Origin: Amorphophallus konjac
Taxonomy: Eukaryota > Streptophyta > Magnoliopsida > Alismatales > Araceae
Length of the DNA stretch: 64,000 bases
Direction: 5' to 3'
NCBI GenBank assembly: GCA_022559845.1
Contig: CM040126.1
Span: 50,648,458-50,712,457 of the forward strand
The notes beneath the pieces were generated by a model. The model did not search any database, was not told the DNA's origin, and worked only from the letters and a program-made list of their open reading frames with translations. Of the stretch, positions 52,069 to 64,000 are shown piece after piece. Numbering within the stretch: position 1 is the first letter of the stretch; each line of letters opens with the position of its first letter. The translations under genes were made by a program, and so were the position numbers.

Positions 52069-54524
52069 TGTTACAACTGTTAGGGTGCTTGGCCCGGATA
52101 CAGAGGGGGGGGTGAATGAATCCTTCTACGAATAATGGCCAAATTTAAAAAACGGATGCTAGATAAAGAAACAGAATAGAGCCAATTCTATTCTACTCAA
52201 ATACAAACCCATTGAGCGCACCTATTCAAGCATTTAGCGGAAGCAAACCAAACAATCAAGCCACTGCTCAAAAGATTTTTTAAGTGGTTCGGTCCTTCAG
52301 ACCTACATCCACCCCTCACTCCCAACCGGAGTGAGGCTTCACTAGCACACGCTAGAACCAAGCAGACTCAGTCTGCAAACAATTGCTGCCACACAGCTTG
52401 ACCAGGGGAACAGCCTCCCCTCTTCCTCCCAACCGGAGGGAACCACTAGTGACACCAGTCACTAGCAAACCAGAGACACACGGTCTCTCTTCCTCCAGAC
52501 TTGGAGGGAACCCCTGGACTTGAATCCACAAGCCCAGAACCGGAGACAATTCTCCCTTCCTCCAAACTGGAGGGAACCCACAAGTAGCTCCCAACTACTT
52601 GCAACTGGAGATCAGATCTCCCTTCCTCCAAACCGGAGGGAAACCACAAGTAGCACCCAGCTACTTGCAACTGGAGATGTCAATCTCCCTTCTCCTGAAC
52701 TAACAGGAGGAACCCCGACCACTCTAAAGAGTATCGGAAACCACAGCAAACCAGAAAACAAAGGAAAGAACAATAAACGAAAAATAACTTCAGCAAAACA
52801 GAAAGCTGAAAAACGAAACACATAATGTGGCTCTCAACGGAGCTGACTGGCCTGGATTTGATCCACGGTCCAGTAGACGGATCTTCAAGTAAGCTTTTCT
52901 TCCTCTTCTCATCTCTTCTTCTTCTTCTTCTTCTTCTCTTTCACTCTCTCAATCTCTGCTCTTTTCTCTCTCTTTCTTCTACTCTCCTAATCTCTCACTC
53001 TCTCTGCTGCACTTCTCCTTTTTTACTCTTTCTTCTTTCTTCACTCTTTCTTCTTCTCCTTCTGCTCTTCTATTCCTCCTTTTCTTTTTCTATCTGGATC
53101 GTGGCTCTCTGTATGAGCTTTTCTTTTTGCCAACCCGATCAATCTACTTCAGTGGAAGAAGGCTCATATATATATAGCAGCAGCAGCAGCAGCAGTATCA
53201 GCCACGACGTGTGACCTCCACATTTCCAGCCCTAAGAAATCGGACCACGTGGCAGTCTCTCAGCAGGCTTCATTCCAGCCTCGGATCACGTGCTGCCTGT
53301 CACTGGGGAATATTTCTTCCTCGGACCTGCAAAGAGATGAAAAGCCATTAAAACTCAGGGCCACAATAACTAGATCTGCACGAAGTATGTAGTAGCAATA
53401 CTAGATGCACTGAGAACGACACGAGATACACAAGGTGAATACAGCACGAAGTAAGGAAAGAATGACACGAGATACACTGTGACAGAACTGACACAACAAA
53501 GAGAACGACACAAAGTGAGGTTATAAAACAACACAAGGTAAAAAGAAGAACGACACGAGATATATAAAACAGAAACCAACACGAAGTGGTTGCAAACAGG
53601 CACGACACGAGGTCTACGTAAAGCACCACAAAGTGTGGTCAAAGTGAGAAGGACACGAGGTCTAATGATAAAGATCAACATGAAGACGAACACAGAAGTT
53701 GACACGGGGTTGAACGAGTAGACGTAAGAGATGACACGAGATTCACTGGGAAATGATACGATGTGGTATACAGAAAGCAACACGAGGTGCTGCACTGTTC
53801 TGCACGCAGTGGAACAACAACGACACGAAGTCATGGAGACAACAGTAACCGACACGAGGTGAGGTTACTAAAGCGACAACGACACGTGGTGTGGAAAACA
53901 CGACACGTAGTGAAACTAACACGAAGTCGAAACAGTAATCGACACGGGTTGAAAACAACACGAAGTAAAAACAGTAATCGACACGGGTTGAAAACAACAC
54001 GAAGACAGACAGTGATTTGACACGAAGTCAAAAAAAGACAAGAAGGAAAACGACACGAAGTTGAGAACAGAAATCAACACGAGGTGTGATTTCAACATAA
54101 GGAAGATGCGGACTGATAACGACATGAAGTCGAAACAGTAATTGACACGGGGTAACACGACACGAGGTAAAAACGACACGAAGACGAAATTGACACATAC
54201 TGAAAACAACACGAAGACAGACAGATACCACGGCTATCATGACACGTGATGAAGCAGTGGGAGCAGAAAAGAAACGACACGAGATGAACAACTAAAGAAC
54301 AAAGGGAACGATACGAACAACGAAGTGAAGTGAAGGACAGAAAATTATAAACAACATGAAGTAAGAGAAGACGACACGGCGTGTTGGAAATACAAACATG
54401 ACGAAGTGTCAACCAACACGAAGACAGTCCTTGTATACCTGAAGTGAAGACATATTTCTCAATACTACTAAGACTTATAGTGTTGTCATCATCAAAACAT
54501 GTAAAGATTCAACAAGACTCAACA
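52069..54524 (-). repeat. 5' LTR of the young element
   Basis: 2456 bp, nearly identical to 42794-45249 at an offset of 9275. TATA at 53165-53177, U3 motif array 53370-54450, hairpin units about 52419-52709. Differences include one TTC and one GCA repeat unit and about eight substitutions. Confidence 0.95.
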
Positions 54525-54529
54525 GGAGG

Positions 54530-56232
54530 GTGGTCAACTCTCTCTTTCCAATCCTCCCACCCACAATTCCGCAAGTCAGGTTCTTCAGATGATGGCCCAG
54601 TTGGATCCGGCCCAGCTCCAGACCTTCTATCAGGCCTTGCAAAGGCCAGGCGCCCCGTCTCCTACTGCTCCCCAGGGCTTATCTGCTACCTCCACTTCTC
54701 CGTCCATGGTTAATGGGCCAGGGGCTTCATCTGCTTCTCCGATTGATCTCACCCCGGTCCAACCCAAGACTCTTCGTTTCTCCAATTTGGAGGCGGGCCA
54801 ATCTTCTAGTTCGGCCCATCAGCTTCTTGACAGAGGGAAGACCGAGCTCCTTCCATCTTCTCAGGTTGATCCTTATGGGTCCATTTCCTGCAGCGCCGCA
54901 GGCTCTCATGGGCCTGGCTGATTTCTTGCATCCTCAAACTGGGACCACCCACTTAGCTTACACAGATATGGGTCCATCCTTGGCCCAATATCCTTCTCAT
55001 GGGCTCCCCCCTCTATCTACTTATCCTTCAGCACCTCACACTGGGTCCGTTCCTTTCGCTTTGCCTCCTCCATCTCGAGAACGAGAGCTTCTCGATAAGT
55101 GGGCTGCGATGCAGCAATAGCTTGACCTCCTTTAGAAGCAGGGCGGCCCACAGTCCTTGGCTGATGTCCCAGTTCCCAGTTTTCACAACATGCGTTTCCC
55201 TTCTCAGTCAGAGCTCCCCACGTACCGAAAGTATGACGGGAATGGTAATCCTTATATCCATGTGAGGGACTTTTTATATGAGTCGACGTAATTCCAGTAT
55301 GATGATCACCTCATGGCATATTTATTACGCCGCTCATTGGATAGGTTGCCTTGGAATGGTTCTATGCTTTGCCACTGGAGGACGCGGAAAGCTTTAAAGT
55401 CGTCAAGGAAAAGTTCATCCTGAGATTTCAGGACCGGGTCGGCCTGAAATATTCATTTACCAATTTGGTGGCCGAGAAGATGAAGGCCGATGAAGATTTT
55501 GCAATATATGCTGATAAATGGAGGCAGATGGCTGCTCGTGTGCCCGGTCATATTCTGGAGGAGGAGAAGGTTATGCTCCTCATTTCTAACGCCACCCCTA
55601 CTTTTCGGAACATTCTAGCCGTGAATGACATCGCCAACATGCACCAGTTGTATAGTAGGGCTAGATTTATCCAGACCCAGTTTAAAGACTCCCCCATTCA
55701 CACCCTTTTTGAGGCCCAAAAGCCCAAATCCACTAGAAAGCCTCAGGGACCAGTTACCTAGGGAGTCCAAACAAATGAATAGGTGCAAGTCTTTAGTTTC
55801 CCCAACCAACCCGCTCCACCTCGCGTCCAGCAACCTCCTCGCAACCCTCAGTTCCCCATTCCACCAAATGCCCAACCATCTTTCCCCAATCCACAACAGC
55901 CACCATAATACCATAACGTCCCTTCGCCAAACAGCTATGCACCTAAGCGTTCGGGTCCTCAGAAAGCCCAGTACCCTCCCTTGCCAGAAACCCTTTCAGA
56001 TATCTTCTCTGCCCTCATGTCGGCTGGTGCCTTGCAACTTCCTCCGGAACGGCCGAATTGGAACCTGGTTGTTGACCGGTCTAGATACTGCATTTTCCAC
56101 CGACAGCCCGGGCACACGATTGAGAGTTGTTTCCAATTTAGAGATCTAGTTTATGATTTACATGAAGGACAGCGCATCGACTGGGCCGAGATGCACAAGG
56201 TAATCACAGAGATCAAAGAAAGGAGAAGATAG
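54530..56232 (+). pseudogene. gag: Tat/Ogre gag, main part
   Basis: Continues the frame from 42793 (54530-54921), then frameshifts (54713-55120). The capsid region is at 55351-55761 (FKVVKEKFILRFQDRVGLKYSFTNLVAEKMKADEDFAIYADKWRQMAARV), typical of Tat/Ogre Gag, and ends at a TAG at 55759. The last part (55981-56232) has LSDIFSALMSAGALQLPPE and the knuckle-like CIFHRQPGHTIESCFQF, also of Tat/Ogre type. It ends in a CAA/CAG-rich stretch at 56232-56300. Stops and at least two frameshifts make it non-functional. Confidence 0.85.
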
Positions 56233-58145
56233 CAGCCACAGCATCCATAGCAACTGCAGCAGCAACATCAACCGCAACCGCAACCGCAGCAGCAGCAGTA
56301 ACCTGCACAAGTGTAACGACCCAAGATCCAGATACCGGGAGGAGTCCGATACCATTTGAATCCTGGCCCGCCGCCCACGAGCCGGGAGGGCTCGGAAGTG
56401 CTAAAAGGAGTGTGAAGGTACAAAGAAATAGGAAATAAGGCAGGACAATTTAACAATTAACAGAAATAAATAAACAACTACAACAGAGTCCAGTCCAACA
56501 GAAAGTACAGTCTAAGGCAGAAGAACGTACCCAACAACGAGTGAACACTTGGCCTAGCGAGCTGGCAACTAAGGACCCCGCACAGCACCCTCAAACCACA
56601 AGGAAAAATCATCGCACCTGAAATGCATGGGTGAGCCTCCTGTCACTGGCGTAGTAGGGATCCCGCAGAACCCCAACTGAGAACAACGGCGATAACGGAA
56701 AGCAGTAACAACAATAATAGTAGGAACGGTAACTACAGTGGCCGGTAAAACCTCGGCTGTACAGCTACTCCTATTGTTCCGAAAAACACGACCCGGTCTC
56801 CCAGTCGGGGGACAACCAAGCCAAGAACCCGACATCCCGATCCCACGGTCGGGAGACAACCAGACACGAACCGCCCTAGCCACGCCACTAGGAAAACGAC
56901 CACAACACCTCAATCGCGGAGGCCTGCCTTCACAGAAGGACCCAAGCCAAAACCACGCGGTCTGGAAACACGGTCACGACCTCACCGTCGTGAACACAAC
57001 GATGTCTAGGAAAAAGCCCTCGGTGACGCTCACCGGAAACCCCAGACCTCGACTCCGGGAGCACTCCCAAAACTACGCACGCAGCCCCGTCTCGCAGACG
57101 GGTAACGGATACCTGGGACACGATAACTCACATCTCGTGACGGGAGTACCGCCCACTAGAATCAAGGCCGGATGCATCCACTGACGAATGAGTCTGCAGC
57201 CTCAGGTGTCTCCCTACAACGCCCCAGGTGGAGACTGAGACACCGCACTGTAACTAGGAACACAAAATAAGGACTAACTAAGGTCGCCCTTGCCAGTGTG
57301 TGCCCGACGCCCTCAGCTAAGTGTGCACACACAGACCATACGCCCTAGGTCTGTCCTCTAGCGGGTTCTTCCCCTGAAGCCCGGACTCAGGCTGCGCGTG
57401 GGGGCCCTACGGTAACCAGCCTAAAAATCGTCTCTCTCGGGTAAGCCGCTCCACCACTCCCTGGTGGGTCAGCATACGCGTGCCGTAAGAAGGCTACGAC
57501 CAGTGGGAGGTCACTAAACGTGAACACGAAAAGTCACTCACGCACCCATCGGGAGTAACACGAAGTAACAGGTGGCACGACGTCACCGGACTCTAGACAG
57601 CCCACTAGACCTATTAAAGCCAACGGTCTTTGAGTCACAAGACTCGGGGTCAAGACTGTCGCACGGGGACAGCTCCACGTCGTCAATCTGCCCTATGCCT
57701 AGGTCAAAAACTACGGTAACACGAATACCGAGGTAGCCCACATGCCGCCACGACCATTCCCTCACAAAGGGCACTAAGAAACCTCCAGCCCCAGGCTGGG
57801 AGATTAGACTCACAGTCCAAGGCCATATGCTTGGCCCACACGAAAAACACTTTCTGGAGAACCCTACCACGAGCGGGGAAAACCCCACTGAACTCATATC
57901 GACACACAGTGACTCGATCTAGCGAGAACACGGAAGCCCAGAAAACATGGGGTCACCCGGACCCACCAAACCTATGGGCATGCTAATCAAGGTAACATGG
58001 TACCTCCAGACACCCAGAAACATGGACACAGAACCCACGGGGTGTCCGGTACATCCACGAGGTCGAAGGTCAACCGCTGGGTCACAACCGGGTCAACGGA
58101 GACCAACACACATAAAACGGACACGGTGAACACGAAGAATCGCCT

Positions 58146-58540
58146 AGCGGTCTACCTCTGGACCGCTAGGAAGCCTAGCGGTCTACCCCCAGACCGCTAA
58201 GGAAAGATTAGCGGTCTACCCATGGACCGCTAAGAACACTGGAACTCACGGACCCCTAGCAGTCGCTCCAGAACTGCCAAGGAAGGTGGCGGTCGTCCAC
58301 CCGACCGCTAGGAGTAGCCTAGCGGTCAGTCGCGAGACCGCTACCCCACCGACCTTGACTGACCAAAATGCGGATAAACGGTCATGCCCTGACCGCTAAC
58401 CAAATCCTAGCGGTCTCCACCAAACCGCTAAGGGCCCTGGGGGTCTATCGCGCGACCGCGAGGGCCAAACCGACATAAGGGGACCCTAGCGGTCTCCACA
58501 CGACCGCTAGCGCCCCTAGCGGTCACTGGAACGACCGCTA
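58146..58540. repeat. Array of eleven 22-bp dyads AGCGGTC-N7/8-GACCGCT
   Basis: The best-preserved array: perfect or near-perfect arms, with spacers such as TACCTCTG, TACCCCCA, TACCCATG, AGTCGCGA and ACTGGAAC. Most spacers are 8 bp, a few 7. Arms are kept while spacers differ, which suggests that the arms and their distance matter. Confidence 0.93.
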
Positions 58541-59086
58541 AATCGTCTCGAGCGTGAAAACGACAGGAAATCCCAAAAACGCCCATCCACGCCCTGTTCA
58601 TCACTCGATGATGGGGAAACAAAGGGGAATCCATCCTCAAGCCTCCTAGCATGCATCTAAACCCTTGGATCGGCCAAAAACGCCGTAAAACGGGAGATTC
58701 ATCACTCACCCCAAAATCATGGTTTTTCCCCAAAACGCCCTAATAAATCTGCTCGGCTCGCCACGGCCTACAAAACTCGCGGGAAATGAAGTACACGAGC
58801 TGGGGGTCCATCTCCCTACCTCCACCGAAGATTCGACGCGCCGTGGACGTCGATCCATAAAGAAAATGCCGTGAAACCCTCGCCTGCTCGCGATCCCACG
58901 AACCACCTCCACCATCGCGATCCTCGTCCCGTGCTCGTCGCTCCACGCCCCACGAGCCATGCCGCCCCATCCTCGTCTGCCTCCGTCAGCCACCCGGAGA
59001 AGAGAGGGGGAGAGGAGAGAGCGTGAGAGAAGAGAGAGGGTGAGGGAGAGAAAATGAGAGATGGGGAGAGAGAGAGAAAAAGGAGG

Positions 59087-59098
59087 TTATATATATAG
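59087..59098 (-). promoter_or_regulatory. TATA box of LARD-like copy 2, 3' LTR
   Basis: Minus strand CTATATATATAA, about 220 bp into the LTR and followed by a CT-rich leader, as in copy 1. Confidence 0.7.
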
Positions 59099-59312
59099 AA
59101 AAACCTAAAAATTCCAGAAATTCAAAAAATTACAAAAAATTACCTCTGTGATCCTCGGGAAGAGCACAACGCGCTGGTCACGTCCCAGAGTCAAAGAACG
59201 CCACGGTTCATCCTGCATAGTGTTCCGAAGGCTGATCAGGGAAAAACACGCGTAAAGCATAAAACAGACTCCGGGACCCACAATAATGATCCAAAAAATT
59301 CGGGACATCACA

Positions 59313-62043
59313 GCCCTCCACCCTTAAAGAAATTTCATCCTCGAAATTTAGGACAAGCGCCAAGCCATAGGGGAGAACACCTTAACCCACTGACAACACT
59401 ATCAGAGCCCAAGCATAGAAAATCTCGATTCTCGCAAAAACACAGATCCTGAGGGACACCGCCAGACCTTAATCAAGGACAACGCCATGCTCCGCCCACC
59501 GCACACACACCGGTCATCAAAGTAGCCATAATACAAAGGCACAAGTCTGGCATCACCTTAGCAGCACAGAAACCAATCACGGCATCGCTGCCACCCTCTC
59601 GCCCACCGAGGGATCGCAATCCTTGCTACAAGAATCAATCTATCGGTCAACGCCCATGCTCAGCGGACCAACTAAACACCAGCTCCACAAATCCGTCAGC
59701 TCCACGCCAAGGGCCATCTCACAACTGGAAAGCCGAATGCCAACAACAGCACGGGGCCAGCTCTATTAGAACTCAAACTTCGACAAAGCCCTTGTCCCAT
59801 CCAAAAAACACAGCACAGAGATGACCACCAAAGGCCTCACTTGCACACGGCTCTCGCCATTCCTGATGCGCAACCACCAGCATCTTCTGTCTGTGAAAGA
59901 CCATCCACTGGTCACCAGACATACGTCAACGGGGAACCTCCACCGGCCTAGCAGGCATGATCCGACTCATGTCGCACAAACCAACACCACATCCAGACCT
60001 ATCATCATGCCAACTCTACCCTCTCAGGGGAGTACGGCGAAACCACATGACAAGGTCCAGAGTCTTCGGTCTTCACCTCACTCAACTCAACTTATAGGGG
60101 AACCATCTCTTGCTGGTCGCAGACCAGGGATCACCATTCCACGTCAACCTCTCTTCAAAGACCTCCATGCACAGGCATCGACCAGCATCATGTCTCATCA
60201 AATCCTATCTCATCTCAATTACTCCAACTGGACGCCTGCCAATCCCGATTCCGCTCTTACCATAGAGCCATGGGACACAACCTGAACAATTCATGGCACA
60301 CGACTCCAAAACAGGAAAGTGCCACCTGCCTCCATAGCATCCTGGTCGACGACGCCGCAACCAAAGCACATGGGTCCCCAGACAATACACGTCTTACCAT
60401 GGTCGACCACTCGGTCAGCATGACCAACCACTCATGACCACCAATCGGGACCCATAATCTCTCAGAGATCACTTCTCCAGAACATGATCTCATTCGTGAA
60501 CACAACCTCCAATGCAAGAATAGGGTACTCATGCAGCAACATCGCCAGCATATTTTCCCAACTCTCCACCTGCCAGTGCCATGAACCATAATATCTCGAG
60601 CAACGGCACGTCAACAACACATCTCACACAGCCGAAGATAATCTCATATCGAGGAACCAATCCTCCGCTACTCCACACTTCCTCGGAATCCACCTGCAGC
60701 AACCAACGCTACGATCTGCGCACTCTGATCCACACGCACAGCCAACCACAACGACAACTCGGGATCCACCATCTCAACAATACTCTACAACACTGCAGGC
60801 TCCGATCCTCTACACATCGGGAGCCACAACACCAACCACAAATTCTCAAAAATACCGCCCAATCGGCACTCATCCTTCTGAAATAGTGCCAACATCCTTA
60901 CGCATTAGGGAAATGGGCACGACTTCTCACAGGCAACCACCTTGCCAAAACACAGGACGTGTCTCGCACAGACTTCATGGCACACGAAGGCCAACCAATC
61001 CGTGCACATGATGCAAGACGATGAACCTTAACCAAACACGATTCTCTCCAACCCAAGGAGAAACTCAATACACCTCCGACCAACGGAAGGAAAACTCCAC
61101 GCTCGACCTGACCTCGAACCTTGCACATGCTGGGAACAGCACCATACAACATCAAGAAAGCCATCACTTCCGTCAGGTCAGCCCCTCCGACACACTTGCC
61201 AAGTGTCTCGTCGGACCACGATCACAGCATCTCTCGATGCACACTACTGCAATTCCTCAAATTGTAACACGCCACACCAAGAGCCGCAACACGAGCCATA
61301 ACCAACAACCGCCAACGCTCATCCTCAAGTCCCGAACTCACCGCGGAACCTTCACACCTCGAGCAAATTCCAGGGGGAACGCAACCCATTCGTACGCAGA
61401 AGCGCAGGAGCAAGAACTTACTGGGACATCTCCTCCCAATCCTACCTCAAAATTCGTAAAAATATCCAGGACCGACACGTCATTCCTGACGCCACAGAGC
61501 ATGGCAAGAACACCAAGCTCGATAAATCAGCAACTCCATAGAAGATCCTCCGCTCACCCGAGCACAATTCTCGACCAGAGCACCCACTCTGCCACCTCAA
61601 ACCACAATCTCAATGCCTCAGGGCTGGATAACCTCAGACTGGAGTGGCCAAACTCAATAATAGCTCCCTCAGAGCACACTCATAGCCACTTAACGACGAA
61701 CAATCCTCGCCAGCCACCTGACCTCGCTATAAATCCTCGAAAGCAGCATCACATCAATGCATGCCTGCCAGCAACACTCTGCCCAGCGCAGCACAACCGG
61801 GGCCACCATCGATGAGGGAGAAATCTCTCAACCTCGATCCTCAGACCCCACGTCGGCACTCCAACGAGACAGCAACCACATTCACAGCGCCAACACCGCG
61901 CACTCAAGCTCTCGCACGAGAAACCAAGCGGGAAACATGCACAAAACCCTATGCCAGCTACCGACTGTACTGGACCTTACGGACTCTGATCACTGCAGTA
62001 TCTTGAATTCCCATGTACGTCCACAACCACGCTCTGATACAAC
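59313..62043 (-). other. Non-coding internal domain of LARD-like copy 2
   Basis: About 2.7 kb beginning with the polypurine tract (CTTTAAGGGTGGAGGGC on the minus strand) and ending with the primer site, where TGGTATCAGAGC has become TGTATCAGAGC by loss of one base. ORFs such as 61021-61815 (264 codons, plus strand) have no domain, run antisense to the element and are not open in copy 1. The order of conserved segments is that of copy 1. Confidence 0.75.
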
Positions 62044-64000
62044 TGTAACGACCCAAGATCCGGATACTGGGAGGAGCTCGATACCATTCGAATCCTGGCC
62101 CGCCGCCCACGAGCCGGAGGGCTCGGAAGGGCTAAAAGGAGTGTGGAGGTACAAAGAAATAAGAAATAAGGTAGGACAATTCAACAATTAACAAAAATAA
62201 ATAAACAACTACAACAGAGTCCAGTCTAATAGAAAGTACAGTCTAAGGCAGAAGAATGTACCCAACACTGAGTGAACACTTGGCCTGGCGAGCGGGAAAC
62301 TAAGAACCCCGCACAACACCCTCGAACCACGAGGAAGAACCGTCGCACCTGAAACGTAGGGGTGAGCCTCTTATCACTGGCTCAGTAGGGATCCCGCAGA
62401 ACCCCAACCGATAACGACGGCAGTAACAGAAAGCAGTAACGACAACAACAGCAGGAACGGTAACTACGGTGGTCGGTGAAACCTCAGCTCTACAGCTACT
62501 CCTAATGTTCCCGAAAACACGACCCGGTCTCCCAGTCGGGGGACAACCAAGCCACGAACCCGACATCCCGATCCCAGGTCGGGAGACAACCAGACACGAA
62601 CCGCCCTAGCCATGCCACTAGGAAAACGACCACAACACCTCAGTCGCGGAGGCCTGCCCTCACAGAAGGGCCCAAGCCAAAACCACACAGTCTGGAAACA
62701 CGGTCACGACCTCGCCGTCGTGAACACAACGTTGTCTAGGAAAAAGCCCTCGGTGACGCTCACCGGAAACCCCAGACCTCGACTCTGGGAATGCTCCCGA
62801 AACTACGCACGTAGCCCCGTCTCGCAGACGGGTAACGGAAACTCGGGACACGACAACTCACGTCTCGTGATAGGAGTACGGCCCACCAGAAGTAAGGCCG
62901 GATGCATCCAGTGACACTGAGTCCGCAGCCTCAGGTGTCTCCCTACAACGCCCCAGGCGGAGACTGAGACACCGCACTGTAACTAGGAACACAAAACAAG
63001 GACTAACTGAGGTCGCGCTTGTTAGCACGTGCCCGACACCCTCAGCCAAGTGTGCACACACAGACCATACGCCCTAGGTCTGTCCTCTAGCTGGTTCTTC
63101 CCCCGACGCCTGGACTCAGGCTGTGCATGGGGGCCCTACGGTAACTAGCTTAAAAACTATCTCTCTCGGGTAAGCCGCTCCACCACTCCCTGGTGGGTCA
63201 GCACACGCGTGCCGTAAGAAGGCTACGACCAGAGGGAGGTCACTAAACGTGAACACGGAAAGCCACTCACGCACCCATCGGGAGTAACACGGAGTAACAT
63301 GTGGCATGACGTCACCGGACTCTGGACAGCCCACTAGACCTATTAAAGCCAACGGTCTTTGAGTCACAAGACTCGGGGTCAAGACCGTCGCACGGGAATA
63401 GCTCCACGCCGTCAATCTGCCCTATGCCTAGGTCAGAAACTACGATAACACGAATACCGAGTTAGCCCACAAGCCGCCACGACCATTCCCTCACAAAGGG
63501 AACTAAGAAACCTCCAGCCCCAGGCTGGGAGATTAGACTCATAGTCCAAGGCCATACGCTTGGCCCACACAGAAAACACTTTTCGGAGAACCCTACGCCG
63601 TGCGGGAAAAACCCCACCGCACTCATACCGACACATAGTGACTCGATCTAGCGAGAACACGGAAGCCCGGAACACATGGGGTCACCCGAACCCACCAAAC
63701 CTATGGGCATGCTAATCAAGGTAACACGGTACCTCTAGACACCCAGAAACACGGACACAGAACCCACGGGATGTCCGATACATCCACGAGGCCGAAGGTC
63801 AACCGCTGGGTCACAACTGGGTTGACCGGAGACCAACACACACAAAATGGACACGGCGAACATGAAGAATCACCTAGCGGTCTACCTCTGGACTGCCAGG
63901 AAGCCTAGCGGTCTACCCCCGGACCGCTAAGGAAAGATTAGCGGTCTACCCATGGACCGCTAAGAACACTGGAACTCACAGGCCCCTAGCGGTCGCTCCA
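62044..64000 (-). repeat. 5' LTR of LARD-like copy 2, partial
   Basis: Starts TGTAACGACCCAAG and follows 56312-58290 closely. The dyad array begins at 63876 and runs off the window. Confidence 0.9.

Larger units (their letters stand above)
42794..54524 (-). mobile_element. Young non-autonomous Sirevirus-like element with Gag and a second ORF
   Basis: 11731 bp, flanked by GGAGG (42789-42793 and 54525-54529). LTRs are 42794-45249 (3') and 52069-54524 (5'), 2456 bp each. By eye I count about eight substitutions and two 3-bp microsatellite differences between them. Minus-strand order: 5' LTR, primer site, intact gag, 1.8 kb without domains, intact 767-codon ORF, polypurine tract, 3' LTR. No protease, integrase, reverse transcriptase or RNase H is present, so enzymes must come from another element. 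The Gag type and polypurine tracts place it with Sireviruses. It resembles the TR-GAG class of non-autonomous elements, with an added ORF. Confidence 0.93.
56312..59312 (-). repeat. 3' LTR of LARD-like copy 2
   Basis: 3001 bp, minus strand from TGTGATGTCCCGAATTTTTTGG at 59312 to GGATCTTGGGTCGTTACA at 56312. TATA at 59087-59098 and a dyad array at 58146-58540. Confidence 0.9.
56312..64000 (-). mobile_element. LARD-like element, copy 2, right end outside the window
   Basis: Starts TGTAACGACCCAAG after ACAAG (56307-56311), inside the Gln-codon-rich tail of the Tat/Ogre gag. 3' LTR 56312-59312, polypurine tract 59313-59330, non-coding internal domain to about 62030, primer site with one lost base (62031-62041), 5' LTR from 62044 to beyond the window. 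Same organisation and related sequence as copy 1, clearly diverged from it. No gag or pol. Confidence 0.88.

Noticed and set aside
61021..61815. 264-codon plus-strand ORF in LARD-like copy 2
   Set aside because: Antisense to the element, no domain, and the related region of copy 1 is not open; probably chance in GC-rich DNA.

Overview
This window is nuclear DNA of a seed plant with a repeat-rich genome. Nearly every base that can be assigned belongs to nested LTR retrotransposons of lineages typical of flowering plants: Sirevirus-like Ty1/copia, Tat/Ogre Ty3/gypsy, and a Tekay/Del-like Ty3/gypsy LTR family. I see no host gene, rRNA gene, tRNA gene or CRISPR array. The sequence does not identify the species.

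Layout, left to right. (1) 252-3475: a 3.2-kb Tekay/Del-like solo LTR with a perfect 5-bp target duplication (TCATC). (2) 3476-4508: unassigned sequence with GGCGCGCC minisatellite repeats, ending in the 3' end of a Sirevirus LTR. (3) 4509-13454: a decayed minus-strand Tat element whose gag is split by a Sirevirus solo LTR (10011-12191). (4) 13455-14661: unassigned. (5) 14662-18186 and 36386-36514: a plus-strand Tat/Ogre-like remnant. It is split by a minus-strand, non-coding, LARD-like element (18187-36385, TSD AGAGG), whose 5' LTR is itself split by a defective Sirevirus (25010-34244, TSD GAACC). (6) From 36515: a second plus-strand Tat/Ogre element. Its leader holds a rearranged Sirevirus fragment (about 38846-42322). 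Its gag start is split by a young minus-strand element at 42794-54524 (TSD GGAGG). Its gag C-terminus is split by a second LARD-like copy (56312 to the window end).

The youngest and most intact unit is 42794-54524. It has two 2456-bp LTRs with only about eight differences seen by eye, a tRNA-iMet primer site, a polypurine tract, an intact 749-residue Gag with four zinc knuckles, and an intact 767-residue second ORF that resembles the 'putative plant transposon protein' domain. It has no protease, integrase, reverse transcriptase or RNase H, so it looks like a non-autonomous element mobilised in trans.

The most unexpected signal is shared DNA architecture in the LTRs and leaders. A 22-bp dyad, AGCGGTC-N8-GACCGCT, is arrayed in both LARD-like copies and recurs with the same arms and mostly the same 8-bp spacer in the unrelated Tat/Ogre element. 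The same arms, fused with no spacer (GCGGTCGACCGC), are arrayed upstream of the TATA box in Sirevirus LTRs, and GGTCGACC pairs occupy the 3.2-kb solo LTR. The young element instead fills its U3 with about 40 copies of an ACTTCGTGT-like motif ending at its TATA box, and carries tandem hairpin units downstream of it.
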